Positions 19,101 through 25,989 of a stretch of DNA of 55,432 bases are shown in pieces (position 1 is the first letter of the stretch; every line of letters begins with the position of its first letter). The notes under the pieces were generated by a model that was not told where the DNA came from, ran no database searches, and saw nothing but the letters and a program-made list of their open reading frames with translations. The stretch spans positions 1 through 55,432 of the forward strand of contig CAYXGT010000005.1 in the NCBI GenBank assembly GCA_964464635.1. Reading direction: 5' to 3'. Position numbers and translations under genes: made by a program. This DNA comes from CAYLMG01 sp964464635 (GTDB lineage Bacteria > Planctomycetota > Phycisphaerae > Sedimentisphaerales > Anaerobacaceae).

Positions 19101-20736
19101 CGGGCTTCTCGCTGATTGCGAAGGTGCTGATTTTGAGCCGGATGGTGATGTGGATTGGTACGATTATGCAAGATTCACGGAAATCTTCTACCTCGAAAAC
19201 ATCGTAGATACCACAGCTCCACAGCCCAATCCTATGACCTGGGAAATGGAGCCGAGCATTCTGGATTATCACTCGGTTATTATGACTGCGACCACGGCTA
19301 CCGACGAGAGCGGAGTGTTGTATTATTTCGATTGCATCAGCGGTGGTTGCCACGATAGCGATTGGCAGAGCAGCCCGACATATACGGATACAGGCTTAGC
19401 TGATGATGCGGCATATACCTACCGTGTAAGGGCGGCGGATGAATCGCCGATTAAAAATACAACGGATTGGTCTTCGGAGGAAACCGTTATTATACCTTCA
19501 AGCAGCATTGATATCTTCCCGCCCGAGCCGAATCCCAGCACGTGGCAGGTCGAACCGTTTGAGGACCCGAACTTCTTTATCAATATGACTGCAACGACTT
19601 CTACAGATGTAAGTCCGCCGGTGATGTACTATTTCGACTGCACAGGGCCGGGCAATGACAGCGGCTGGCAGCTGAGTCCTGCTTACCAGGACAATGTCAG
19701 CACGGATGAATCTTTCTACTATTATACGGTTAAAGCAAAGGATTATTACGGTTTCGAAACAATTAAATCTCAGCAGCGACGTGTCTGGATAGACCATAGA
19801 GCACCCCAGCCGGATCCAATAACCTGGGAGCAGGAGCCTAATGCTGTTTCTCAGGTAGCAATTTATATGAAGGCGACAACAGCAACAGACCCCTGTGGTG
19901 TTGAATACTACTTCGCTTGTACTTCTGGTGGCGGCCACGATAGTGAATGGCAGGCCAGTCCCCTCTATACTGATACCGGATTAATCGAAGGTTTGACATA
20001 TACCTACAGGGTCAAGACACGCGATAAGTCACATAACCTGAATGAAAGCGCCTGGTCGGTTGAAAGATCTGCGACCACATCGGAAGATGAGGAGGCACCT
20101 CAGCCCGACCCGGCTGAATGGGCCGTTGGCGGCGAGCCGAATGCGGTGCCAGGCCAGTATGAAATAACTATGACGGCAAAGACAGCGACCGATGTCAGCG
20201 ACGTACAATATTACTTCGAATGCACTGCTGGTGGCGGTAATTATAGCGGATGGCAGGATAGCTCCACATATACGGATACAGGTCTCGATGTGAACGAGAT
20301 TTATACCTATAGAGTCAAAACGCGAGATACGTCGTTGGCACAGAATGAAACCGGCTGGTCAACTGAGGGGTCGGCATTGATTGACTTTACTGCACCTGAG
20401 CCTGACCCGTCTGAATGGGCTGTCGGTGGCGAGCCTTATGATTATTATGACCCTGTTCACCATACATATCACCATAGAATGGTAGCCATGACAGCCACAG
20501 ATGATAACGGTTTTGATCCTGTTGCGGGTGTTATAGACACCAGCCGTGTCCAGTATTACTTCCAGTGCTTGCATACTGCCGACAGCGGATGGCGGGACAG
20601 TCCTGAATATACAACACCTGCTGTCAGCGGCCCGGGACTCATGTATCTTTATAAGGTCAAAACACGTGACAGGTCGACAAACCACAATGAAACTGCTTAT
20701 ACTACAGTGTGGGTGATGGCCGACCCGAATGACTAA
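13147..20736 (+). CDS. Giant secreted right-handed beta-helix protein with internal dockerin-like domain and Fn3-like repeats
   Basis: This 2529-residue exported protein has a signal peptide ending about residue 22 (SFAAADTFEVP). Three parallel beta-helix (pectin-lyase-like) regions are seen at about 24-330, 672-1020 and 1140-1940, marked by coil motifs such as GGAIECQGSSPTIKNCMF. InlB/bacterial-repeat-like domains (about 343-670 and 1036-1125; YxLTxxV..GYxVxxWxG) lie between them. A Gly-rich stretch (about 1228-1485) has loops like GGDGGNGGANGG. A dockerin-like Ca pair (DFDHDGDVDLDD and DFEPDGDVDWYD) starts at residue 1960. Five C-terminal Fn3-like repeats of about 90-105 residues end the protein (YYFxC, YTDTGL, YTYRVKTRD). 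It could bind or act on polysaccharide, or serve as a surface scaffold; no catalytic residues were identified. Confidence 0.88.
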   Translation: MKRPVLLGVFIILTSISFAAADTFEVPSDFPTIQQAINAASDYDIIVVDDDVYTGVNNVNLDFEKKKITLRSRNGAEGCVINGGLAARAFIFQNGEDSETVVEGFTIVAGLADYGGAIECQGSSPTIKNCMFVDNVAYNEGGAIDCFNSSPLIENCVFNTNIAGGFGGAIECYQSSPTVKNCLFIGAYAAVNGGAIDCSSSSKPVINNCTISDNSNGSGVAGGISSGGSSQPVITNCILWNNTGDLYGCSATFSCIEDGDAGLGNISSNPLFRDGPVDSVMSGYYLSNTAAGQSQSSPCIDRGVGPAVPFAEPNSYTTRTDSLPDTGIVDMGFHYPDSGLVDEYRLITYVVGGNGSIHPDIPAPGSFYREFTDISLTATPDAGYKVKQWTGADNVPAPKTNNNNLTIVEDTNVTVEFESLATYQLTTAVDAATPYGAIVPSSGPYQEDSVVTVTAVPAEGYIVDKWNGMPPVQYDPNHYTVVMDSDKTVTVRFISKYIMYDLTVEILDVNGLPAPGLGTIEPRRGGTYLIGTVVDVTAMPLDSNEYEIKQWTGTDNPASTDSHQTVTMISDKHVTVTIGKRIKYYLTVSVKSGYDYGTTVPFGGPFPYDDGEIVTITAVPDPGYELREWKIVDSNGPRIDSPENGDDYNVLTLIMYSDTNAEAAFQKGCSVNDSDTLRYTTIQEAIDKAGEGDYVRVGDGIWSGDGNRDLIVHDVNIDILSRNGAKNCIIDCGADPNHPHRGFDFNEITDPNLVFTITGFTIRNGFVEYGGGIHFYDVNASITLKNFVLEDNTADESGGGIYCFESEPVILNTEFFYNTSLDTGGGISCDSNSHADLINCLFAYNHSEYEGGAIYVSGSDPNIHLCTVAYNTSDEYGDAGYASGIYADSGDPNISNCIVGRNDYSAQIQGSVWGDESYNGDDLFGCQAVYSCIENGDGGEGNINDDPVFVTGSFGEFYLAEVYQYVRDIYGGYDVIDMSSCIDAGEGDFYINLQLPPPDGYELPNLTTSVFSTPDDDFTDIGYHYPLYTKGNFKYEITIGAGNNGMVQYYEILDNFGYEIGPLLGEVTSTSQATIEMVPYTRIRLIAVPDPDYIVEYWQRNSIYDYSYYNYLDFYAMGDEYFKVTFEPIHPRTIHVPGSFPYIGIQDAIESARNGDTIVIAPGTYPGNSFVVDKAIAITSIDPEDPSVVAATIIDCNLGDLGVGARAFTLVDDRGQGPALLNGFTIVNGRSSSRDASDGQAPGDSGGTSGSVAGGALRMYGDHTVKNCVLRNCWTSSGDGGNGAAGGISVAGVPIPDGGYGGDSGSASGGAIYIRGGSPLIQNCLIEDCYVSSGDGGNGGQGAGATAPPPADPSHPGGRGGDGGIAGLDQGARGGGIYCEEGSPTFENVIVRNCSATGGTGGDGGNGGANGGPGWGITTGGRGGDGGIPMPVFGGGVCCEPLTTPTFINCTIVDNLAQGGGGGNGGNAGGNIQNWWRGGIGGLTETADLLSIVEEYYESPPQYLYGPMSDEFYFGLDDYYAPYNFSTFGGGLFCGYASNSRFFNCDISNNVTIGAVSGFGGQSSSDTYYPPYKYMQMPSYGSGAYIGRNTTTVFSDCNVQGNRADYPGYPDTDPNYEHLGYGGGVCIKTGRFEAGTAYGIARFNNCQITGNTSPIGGGFYATGLTNFDITDSNFFDNLSYAGAGIFMVNNINAHIARCNFVNNRADNSVYPENPDPNIIEASIPGAGGGLFLFTTDVLVEDCWIINNNATGLGGGAYLGGLPSSLSAYDVKPRLNNCLITNNITNFNGGGVCCSWGAESTITNCTFTDNTATVSGGGIYCSYDSTTTLKNSIVWNNSSASGDEMALNDNNPYNPAKTFLNVSYSDVRNGQSGAFVGTDSVLNWGGGNIANNPMFVTGDLGNRYLSQVSAEQPANSPCVDAGSTLAKYLGLHAYTTSTENSPDKNMADMGYHYQTYVTIPGDFDHDGDVDLDDLSILLSYWLEQNCGLLADCEGADFEPDGDVDWYDYARFTEIFYLENIVDTTAPQPNPMTWEMEPSILDYHSVIMTATTATDESGVLYYFDCISGGCHDSDWQSSPTYTDTGLADDAAYTYRVRAADESPIKNTTDWSSEETVIIPSSSIDIFPPEPNPSTWQVEPFEDPNFFINMTATTSTDVSPPVMYYFDCTGPGNDSGWQLSPAYQDNVSTDESFYYYTVKAKDYYGFETIKSQQRRVWIDHRAPQPDPITWEQEPNAVSQVAIYMKATTATDPCGVEYYFACTSGGGHDSEWQASPLYTDTGLIEGLTYTYRVKTRDKSHNLNESAWSVERSATTSEDEEAPQPDPAEWAVGGEPNAVPGQYEITMTAKTATDVSDVQYYFECTAGGGNYSGWQDSSTYTDTGLDVNEIYTYRVKTRDTSLAQNETGWSTEGSALIDFTAPEPDPSEWAVGGEPYDYYDPVHHTYHHRMVAMTATDDNGFDPVAGVIDTSRVQYYFQCLHTADSGWRDSPEYTTPAVSGPGLMYLYKVKTRDRSTNHNETAYTTVWVMADPND

Positions 20737-20763
20737 GCATGTTTATAAGATTAGCACGTTAAT

Positions 20764-20796
20764 AACGGCCGGCCGTGTAAACGGCCGGCCGTTTTC
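20764..20796. terminator. Strong intrinsic terminator between convergent genes
   Basis: A 12-bp perfect GC-rich stem (20764-20775 with 20782-20793, loop TGTAAA) is followed by TTTTCTTTT on the plus strand. It ends the giant gene. On the minus strand it is followed by TTATTAA and could also serve the convergent CPBP protease gene. Confidence 0.88.
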
Positions 20797-20820
20797 TTTT
20801 GATTCACTATTTAGAGCCTG

Positions 20821-21669
20821 TTATTGAGTCAAAGTTGCTATTACACTGGTCGCATTGAAAAAAGCGTGTATGAAAATCGGCCTGAACAAAGAACCGCTTT
20901 TTTCGTAAGAATATCCCATACCTGCTGATAGAACAAATAATGCCGGCCAATGTTCCCAATTTTTATGAGTCAGGACAAAAAACACTGAAGTGATGACAAT
21001 CGACAGCCACGCCTTTTTTGTAAAGGAACGCAGCATAGTCTGAAAAAGACCTCTAAATACCATCTCCTCAATTACAGGTGCTATTACAATCGCAACGAAA
21101 AGAACTGAAATTATAAGAGGCAGCTGCTGATGTTTTGTAAGAAATTCAATCTCGCGATGTTGTTCCATCTTGAAATTTGGGTCGGTGAAAAGTTTTCCCG
21201 CCTCTATGGTTAGAATAACCATCACCATCACAACAGGCCAAACTGAAAGATAATTTATCGCTGCGATGCCGAAATCTTTTCCTATCGTTCTCGGATTCAG
21301 ACCAAAGCCTTTGAGACGACGTGCAAAAGTGCCCCTGACAAGAAACACTATTATCACCATTATTGCAATTGCACCGATAATAGTAACCACATTTTCCACG
21401 AATGCCCTCTGCCATTCCGGCATATCGCCTATGGTTAGTATGGTCATTTCCACAGCAGCCGGAAAAAAACCGATGTAAATAAGTAATGGCAAAAAGGGAA
21501 GATATGCAGGCATATTATTTCGGCGAGGTATAGAATCGACCAGAGACTTTCTGCCCAGTGATGTATTAAGTAGCCAGTAACCGAGAAAACCTGCTCCTGC
21601 TACAGCGATGATAGCTTCCGGAAATATCACATATTCCGCTATTTGCCTTAAAATGTCTAAATAATTCAT
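20821..21669 (-). CDS. CPBP family intramembrane glutamic endopeptidase
   Basis: This 282-residue polytopic membrane protein belongs to the CPBP/Abi family (Rce1-like). The catalytic pair EE201-202 and R206 lie in IEEMVFRGLFQTML. The second motif, FFVLTHKNWEHW, supplies the active-site histidine, and the third is PIFIHAFFNATS. Several hydrophobic segments precede the catalytic core (about 15-35, 60-80, 95-112, 138-156). Family members process prenylated proteins or peptides, or act in immunity to bacteriocins; the substrate here is unknown. It converges on the giant gene and diverges from murA. Confidence 0.9.
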   Translation of the reverse strand: MNYLDILRQIAEYVIFPEAIIAVAGAGFLGYWLLNTSLGRKSLVDSIPRRNNMPAYLPFLPLLIYIGFFPAAVEMTILTIGDMPEWQRAFVENVVTIIGAIAIMVIIVFLVRGTFARRLKGFGLNPRTIGKDFGIAAINYLSVWPVVMVMVILTIEAGKLFTDPNFKMEQHREIEFLTKHQQLPLIISVLFVAIVIAPVIEEMVFRGLFQTMLRSFTKKAWLSIVITSVFFVLTHKNWEHWPALFVLSAGMGYSYEKSGSLFRPIFIHAFFNATSVIATLTQ

Positions 21670-21790
21670 ATCCTGCAGCCTGTTAATTATCGGTAGTAAT
21701 TGGTAAAAACAAAAACCTTTGAATTAAACCTGCTTGAAATCAGGTTAATCTTGTATTACATTAGCGATGTTTTTGCAAGGAAAATAGATT

Positions 21791-23059
21791 ATGGATATCT
21801 TTCGTATCGAAGGCCCTGTTCAGCTTTCCGGCTCGGTAACAGTTAACGGTTCGAAAAATGCGGCTCTGCCGATAATGGCCGCCTGCATTTTGGCTGCCGG
21901 AAAGTCAACTATCCTTTCTGTTCCCAACCTCTCGGATATCTCCGTTTGCTGCGAATTGCTTACAGGTGTCGGCTGCAAAGTTCAAAAAAAAGGGGACGGC
22001 AGCTTGAGTATAGATGCCACGACGATTGACAATCCGGCCGGTGACTATGAAATTGTCCGCAGGATGCGCGCCAGCATTTGTATCCTCGGCCCGCTGCTTG
22101 CCCGATGCCGTAGAGCTCAAATTTCAATGCCGGGCGGCTGTGCAATAGGAGATAGACCCGTCGATATACATCTGCGGGGACTGCGCGAGCTCGGAGCTGA
22201 AATCCACCTCGAAAATGGATATATCATTGCCGAAGCCGCCGGGGGACTGACCGGCAGCAGTATATTTCTCGGCGGCCCGTTTGGTTCGACAGTCCTCGGG
22301 ACTGCAAATGTTCTGATGGCGGCAACGCTCGCGAAGGGAAAAACAATTATAGAATCAGCAGCGTGTGAGCCTGAAATTGTTGACCTGGCGAATTTTCTAA
22401 ACTCGATGGGTGCCAGAATTTCCGGCGTCGGCTCGCCTCGGCTGACCATAGAGGGCGTCGAAGAGCTGCACCCGGCTGAGCATAAGGTTATTCCCGACAG
22501 AATTGAAGCCGGTACATTTATGGTCGCTGCCGCCATAACCTCAGGCCGGTTGCAGATAGACAACTGCCGGCTCGACGATATGATGGCCGTTGTTTATAAA
22601 TTGAGAAATATCGGTGTCACTGTCGAGGCTTCAAACGGCGGCTGTTATGTAACTCGAAACGGCCCCATACACGCAAGCCACATAACCACTCAGCCGTATC
22701 CGGGTTTTCCTACCGACCTGCAGGCCCAGTTTATGGCGCTATTGTCACTGGCTAATGGTAACAGTATTATTATTGAGAAGATTTTTCCAGACAGGTTTAT
22801 GCACGTCGCGGAGCTGAATCGTATGGCCGCCAGCCTTAGAAAAGAAGGTGCCGCTGTAATTGTGTCGGGAACAGACAAACTGATGGGGGCACCAGTAATG
22901 GCTTCGGACCTGCGTGCTTCTGCAGCTCTTGTTTTAGCCGGTATGGCCGCCGAGGGAACGACCGTAGTCAACAGGGTATATCATATAGACCGCGGCTATG
23001 AAAAAATCGAAGAAAGACTTAATCCTCTCGGTGCTAAAATCTATAGAGAAACGGACTGA
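21791..23059 (+). CDS. murA: UDP-N-acetylglucosamine 1-carboxyvinyltransferase
   Basis: This is MurA (422 residues, normal length), which transfers enolpyruvate from PEP to UDP-GlcNAc in the first committed step of peptidoglycan synthesis and is the target of fosfomycin. The substrate-binding NGSKNAALPI is at residues 19-28. The reactive cysteine is C117 in SMPGGCAIGDRPVDIHL, so it is the fosfomycin-sensitive Cys type and not the Asp variant. DLRASAALVLAG and the terminal RGYE motif (DRGYEKIEERL) are present. AAGGAA precedes the ATG. Together with dapB it indicates a peptidoglycan-making cell. Confidence 0.97.
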   Translation: MDIFRIEGPVQLSGSVTVNGSKNAALPIMAACILAAGKSTILSVPNLSDISVCCELLTGVGCKVQKKGDGSLSIDATTIDNPAGDYEIVRRMRASICILGPLLARCRRAQISMPGGCAIGDRPVDIHLRGLRELGAEIHLENGYIIAEAAGGLTGSSIFLGGPFGSTVLGTANVLMAATLAKGKTIIESAACEPEIVDLANFLNSMGARISGVGSPRLTIEGVEELHPAEHKVIPDRIEAGTFMVAAAITSGRLQIDNCRLDDMMAVVYKLRNIGVTVEASNGGCYVTRNGPIHASHITTQPYPGFPTDLQAQFMALLSLANGNSIIIEKIFPDRFMHVAELNRMAASLRKEGAAVIVSGTDKLMGAPVMASDLRASAALVLAGMAAEGTTVVNRVYHIDRGYEKIEERLNPLGAKIYRETD

Positions 23060-23091
23060 AATTAAATAATTTGTGGCCGGTAAAGTTTTAG

Positions 23092-23121
23092 TTGACAGGA
23101 ACAAAGGCTGCGGGGGATAAT
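23092..23121 (+). promoter_or_regulatory. Putative promoter of the envelope lipoprotein operon
   Basis: TTGACA (23092-23097) and GATAAT (23116-23121) are separated by 18 bases. Transcription would start near 23128, giving a leader of about 26 bases before the ATG at 23154, which has GGAAGG as Shine-Dalgarno. Confidence 0.6.
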
Positions 23122-23153
23122 TAAGAAAAAATAAGTAATTGGAAGGATTAAAA

Positions 23154-23531
23154 ATGAAAAACATTAAAAAAATCAGTTTTTATTTTCTTATTGTTCTTTG
23201 TGTTTTTGCCTTGTCTGCCTGTGGTAAAAAGGGTGTCGATGCCAGTAAAGCTATCAGTGATGTAAAGGCCGAAGCCGAAAAAATGGACGTCTCTCAGCTG
23301 CGTCAGATGGCGCTTAAATACAAAGATGCCATCCTCGACAAAGCCAAAGAGGCCGAAAAATTGATGGCCAAAATCAAACCGGCAGATATGTTAAGCGACG
23401 AAGCCAAAAAAATTCAGGCCGATGTTGATGACTTGAATAAGGCCGTCAAAGCCCTGACAGAGAGATTTAACGTTTACTATGACAACCTGAAAGCAAAAGA
23501 CGGCGATGTCTCAGAGCTGGAATTAAAGTAG
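23154..23531 (+). CDS. Small coiled-coil lipoprotein
   Basis: This 125-residue lipoprotein has a signal peptide with lipobox FALSACGKK. The mature part is rich in Ala, Lys, Glu and Asp, and fully helical in appearance with heptad-like spacing (DKAKEAEKLMAKIK, then AKKIQADVDDLNKAVKAL). It resembles small periplasmic coiled-coil lipoproteins but matches no named family that I recognise. I chose the ATG at 23154 (GGAAGG seven bases upstream) over a TTG at 23139. It is the first gene of a four-gene operon with LEA2, M48 and AsmA-like proteins. Confidence 0.78.
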   Translation: MKNIKKISFYFLIVLCVFALSACGKKGVDASKAISDVKAEAEKMDVSQLRQMALKYKDAILDKAKEAEKLMAKIKPADMLSDEAKKIQADVDDLNKAVKALTERFNVYYDNLKAKDGDVSELELK

Positions 23532-23562
23532 GCAGTTCCTTTTCCAAAATTGCAAAACAACG

Positions 23563-23583
23563 TTTTTTGCCGGCGGCAAAAAA
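23563..23583 (+). repeat. Inverted repeat between operon genes
   Basis: TTTTTTGCC and GGCAAAAAA with loop GGC form a 9-bp hairpin. There is no T-run after the stem on the plus strand, so it is not a standard terminator. It may affect mRNA stability between the two lipoprotein genes. Confidence 0.4.
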
Positions 23584-23676
23584 GTCTGATGCTGCGCAAA
23601 TCAATATAAAACGCAGTAGAAACCAAGCTGTTCGGGCAATAAAATTAATATCAAATTAAAGGAAGGAGACAAAAAT

Positions 23677-24207
23677 ATGAAAACCAGACGAATTTTTATT
23701 ATGATTACGGTTATGAGCCTTATCTGGATTGCCGGCTGTCAGACGATGGAATCTATTCTTGCGGTGCAGAAACCAAAGGCAAATCTGGTAGGTCTTAGAT
23801 TCGACGAAATTACCCTTACACAAGCCACCCTGTTATTTGACGTCGAGATTGAGAATCCTTATCCGGTGGCGCTGCCCTTAACAAATCTTGATTATGCTTT
23901 GTCAACAAACGATAATCCTTTACTCTCAGGGGCGGCAAAACTGGCGAGCTTGATAGATGCCAAAAGCAGTAAAAAAGTAGCACTTCCCGTAACGGTAGGC
24001 TATCTGGATATTGCAAAGGCATTCAAGGACATCAGGCCGGGCTCTCAAATCCCTTATAAAGCTGACCTCGGAATGTCTGTGGATACGCCGGCTTTGGGAA
24101 CAATAACTTTGCCAATGACGAAAAAAGGGCAATTGGACGTACCGACTATTCCAAAACTTAACGAAATCGACTGGGAAAAAATAATTGAAAAAGTAGTCGA
24201 ACAATAA
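23677..24207 (+). CDS. LEA type 2 (WHy domain) lipoprotein
   Basis: This 176-residue lipoprotein has lipobox IWIAGCQT at about residue 24. The mature part is a single LEA14/WHy immunoglobulin-like domain. It shows the typical VGLRFDEITLTQATLLFDV, then ENPYPVALPLTNLDYAL, and the late strands with PYKADLGMSVDTP. Such domains occur in late-embryogenesis proteins and in bacterial envelope lipoproteins linked to stress. AAGGAAGGAGAC precedes the ATG. It lies in the operon with the M48 protease just downstream (44-base gap). Confidence 0.85.
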   Translation: MKTRRIFIMITVMSLIWIAGCQTMESILAVQKPKANLVGLRFDEITLTQATLLFDVEIENPYPVALPLTNLDYALSTNDNPLLSGAAKLASLIDAKSSKKVALPVTVGYLDIAKAFKDIRPGSQIPYKADLGMSVDTPALGTITLPMTKKGQLDVPTIPKLNEIDWEKIIEKVVEQ

Positions 24208-24251
24208 CGCTCTCGCACGGATATGTTTTAATAAAGTCAAGGAGAAATATT

Positions 24252-25061
24252 ATGTTAAACAAGCTTAAAACAGGGCTGATACTTTTATCGTGCCTTTCTG
24301 TTTTTATCTGCTCCTGCTCACAGGTTGCGATTACAGGCAGAAAACAGCTTAACCTCGTTCCAGATTCCGTTATAAATCAGATGAGCTTCCAAAATTACCA
24401 GGAATTCATTTCGCAAAGCAAGCTGAGCATGAATACCGAGCAGGTGCAAATGGTAAAAACAGTAGGTGGAAGAATACAAAAGGCTGTCGAAAAGTACTGT
24501 CAGGAAAATAATTTATCAGAGCGCCTCGAAGGGTACGAGTGGGAATTTAATCTTATTGAGGACGAGGCTGTAAACGCCTGGGCGATGCCCGGCGGTAAGA
24601 TTGTGGTCTATACGGGTCTGCTGCCGGTTGCTGAAAATGAGGCGGGCCTTGCCACCGTAATGGGCCATGAGATTGCTCATGTGATCGCAAGGCACGGCGC
24701 AGAGCAGATGAGCCAGGATCTGGTTATACAGCTTGGGGGAATGGCGCTTTCGGAGGCGATAACGAAACAGCCAGAAACGGTACAGAGTATTTTTATGAAC
24801 TCTTACAGAATCGGTTCGGAGGTAGGTGTTATGCTGCCGTACAGCAGAACTCATGAGCTGGAAGCCGACCACCTCGGGCTTATATTTATGGCTGTGGCTG
24901 GCTATAATCCTCAGGAGGCACTGAGCTTCTGGCAAAGAATGTCTTCCGGCAGCCAACAAAGCAGACTCTCGGAGCTATTGAGCACACACCCGGCCGACTC
25001 AAGAAGAATAAAAAATATCGAGAATCTGATGCCTGAGGCCCTTTCATATTACAATCAATAG
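24252..25061 (+). CDS. M48 family metalloprotease, lipoprotein
   Basis: This 269-residue periplasmic zinc protease of family M48 (Oma1/BepA/LoiP-like) has the zinc site HEIAH at residues 139-143 (MGHEIAHVIARHG). The third ligand is probably Glu202 in SRTHELEADHLG. The signal peptide ends in a Cys-rich lipobox (FICSCSQ), and TGRKQLNLV after it is typical of this group. Homologues degrade misfolded outer-membrane proteins. The C-terminal LLSTHPADSRRIKNIENLMPEA is the usual substrate-groove end. AAGGAG precedes the ATG. Confidence 0.93.
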   Translation: MLNKLKTGLILLSCLSVFICSCSQVAITGRKQLNLVPDSVINQMSFQNYQEFISQSKLSMNTEQVQMVKTVGGRIQKAVEKYCQENNLSERLEGYEWEFNLIEDEAVNAWAMPGGKIVVYTGLLPVAENEAGLATVMGHEIAHVIARHGAEQMSQDLVIQLGGMALSEAITKQPETVQSIFMNSYRIGSEVGVMLPYSRTHELEADHLGLIFMAVAGYNPQEALSFWQRMSSGSQQSRLSELLSTHPADSRRIKNIENLMPEALSYYNQ

Positions 25062-25091
25062 CTTTGGCCTGAATCTGAAAGGAAGCGAAAA

Positions 25092-25934
25092 ATGAAAAAG
25101 ACATTAAAGAGACTAAAAATCATCCTGCTGATGATTGTAATCCTGATTGTTGTTGCCATAGTAGCAATAAATCTTTATGCCGACAGTGCAGTAAAATGGG
25201 GTATTGAAACCGCAGGGACAAAAACACTCGGTGTAGGGGTGAAGCTGGATAGTGCGAGTCTTGGCATCCTCAGCGGTACTCTCGGCCTTAAAGAGTTGAT
25301 CATCGATAACCCGAAGGAGTATCAAAATCCGCACCTGCTTGACCTCAGTAACGGTAATATTCAGGTCCGTATCGGCTCACTTCTCAGCGACATAGTTGAA
25401 ATAAAACAAATCAGGCTCGACGGCGTGGATGTCGTCCTCGAGCAGAAAGATGTGAGGAGCAATAACTTACAGGATATACTGAAAAACATCCCGAAAACGG
25501 AGCAGCCAAAAGAGTCGGATAAAAAGCTTCACATAGAAACTCTCGAAATTTCCAATATCAATGTAAATGTCAAGCTGCTTCCCCTCCCGGGCAGGGTTGA
25601 TAACATACCTATATCTGTCGGGACAATCAAAATGACTAATCTGGGCGGTGACGATAAGCTCAGCACATCTCGGCTGGTGAGCACAATTCTTTTGGCCATC
25701 TCAAAAGCTATTGCCGAAAAAGGAACGGGCATCCTGCCGGATGATATCATCGGCCCGCTGAATACGACTCTTGGCCAATTGGATGAGCTGTCAGAAACCC
25801 TGCTCAAAGAAGGCCGGGATATCCTGAAAACCGGCGGGGATATTAAGGAAATCGGCGAAGACCTCGGCGAAGGAGTAAAGGATATCACCGAAGGTATCGG
25901 AGGCCTGTTAAAACAGAAAAAAGACGAAGATTAA
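25092..25934 (+). CDS. AsmA-like membrane-anchored envelope protein
   Basis: This 280-residue protein has an N-terminal membrane anchor (about residues 10-28). A periplasmic AsmA/DUF748-like region follows: LGVGVKLDSASLGILSGTLG, KELIIDNPKEYQNPHLL, then EIKQIRLDGVDVVLEQ and ETLEISNINVNVKL. This pattern of short amphipathic strands is found in the AsmA/TamB/YhdP repeating-beta-groove group linked to lipid transport and outer-membrane integrity. The C-terminal 70 residues are helical and charged (GGDIKEIGEDLGEGVKDITEG). It ends the lipoprotein operon, 30 bases after the protease gene. No terminator is obvious after it. Confidence 0.7.
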   Translation: MKKTLKRLKIILLMIVILIVVAIVAINLYADSAVKWGIETAGTKTLGVGVKLDSASLGILSGTLGLKELIIDNPKEYQNPHLLDLSNGNIQVRIGSLLSDIVEIKQIRLDGVDVVLEQKDVRSNNLQDILKNIPKTEQPKESDKKLHIETLEISNINVNVKLLPLPGRVDNIPISVGTIKMTNLGGDDKLSTSRLVSTILLAISKAIAEKGTGILPDDIIGPLNTTLGQLDELSETLLKEGRDILKTGGDIKEIGEDLGEGVKDITEGIGGLLKQKKDED

Positions 25935-25989
25935 GTGCGAAAAACAAAACATAGTTTTTTTGTTACTTGTCTTTTGACTTGTGTCTTTG

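Noticed and set aside
23563..23583. Hairpin between lipoprotein genes as a terminator
   Set aside because: No T-run follows the stem on the coding strand; its A and T tracts are inside the stem. Kept only as an inverted repeat.
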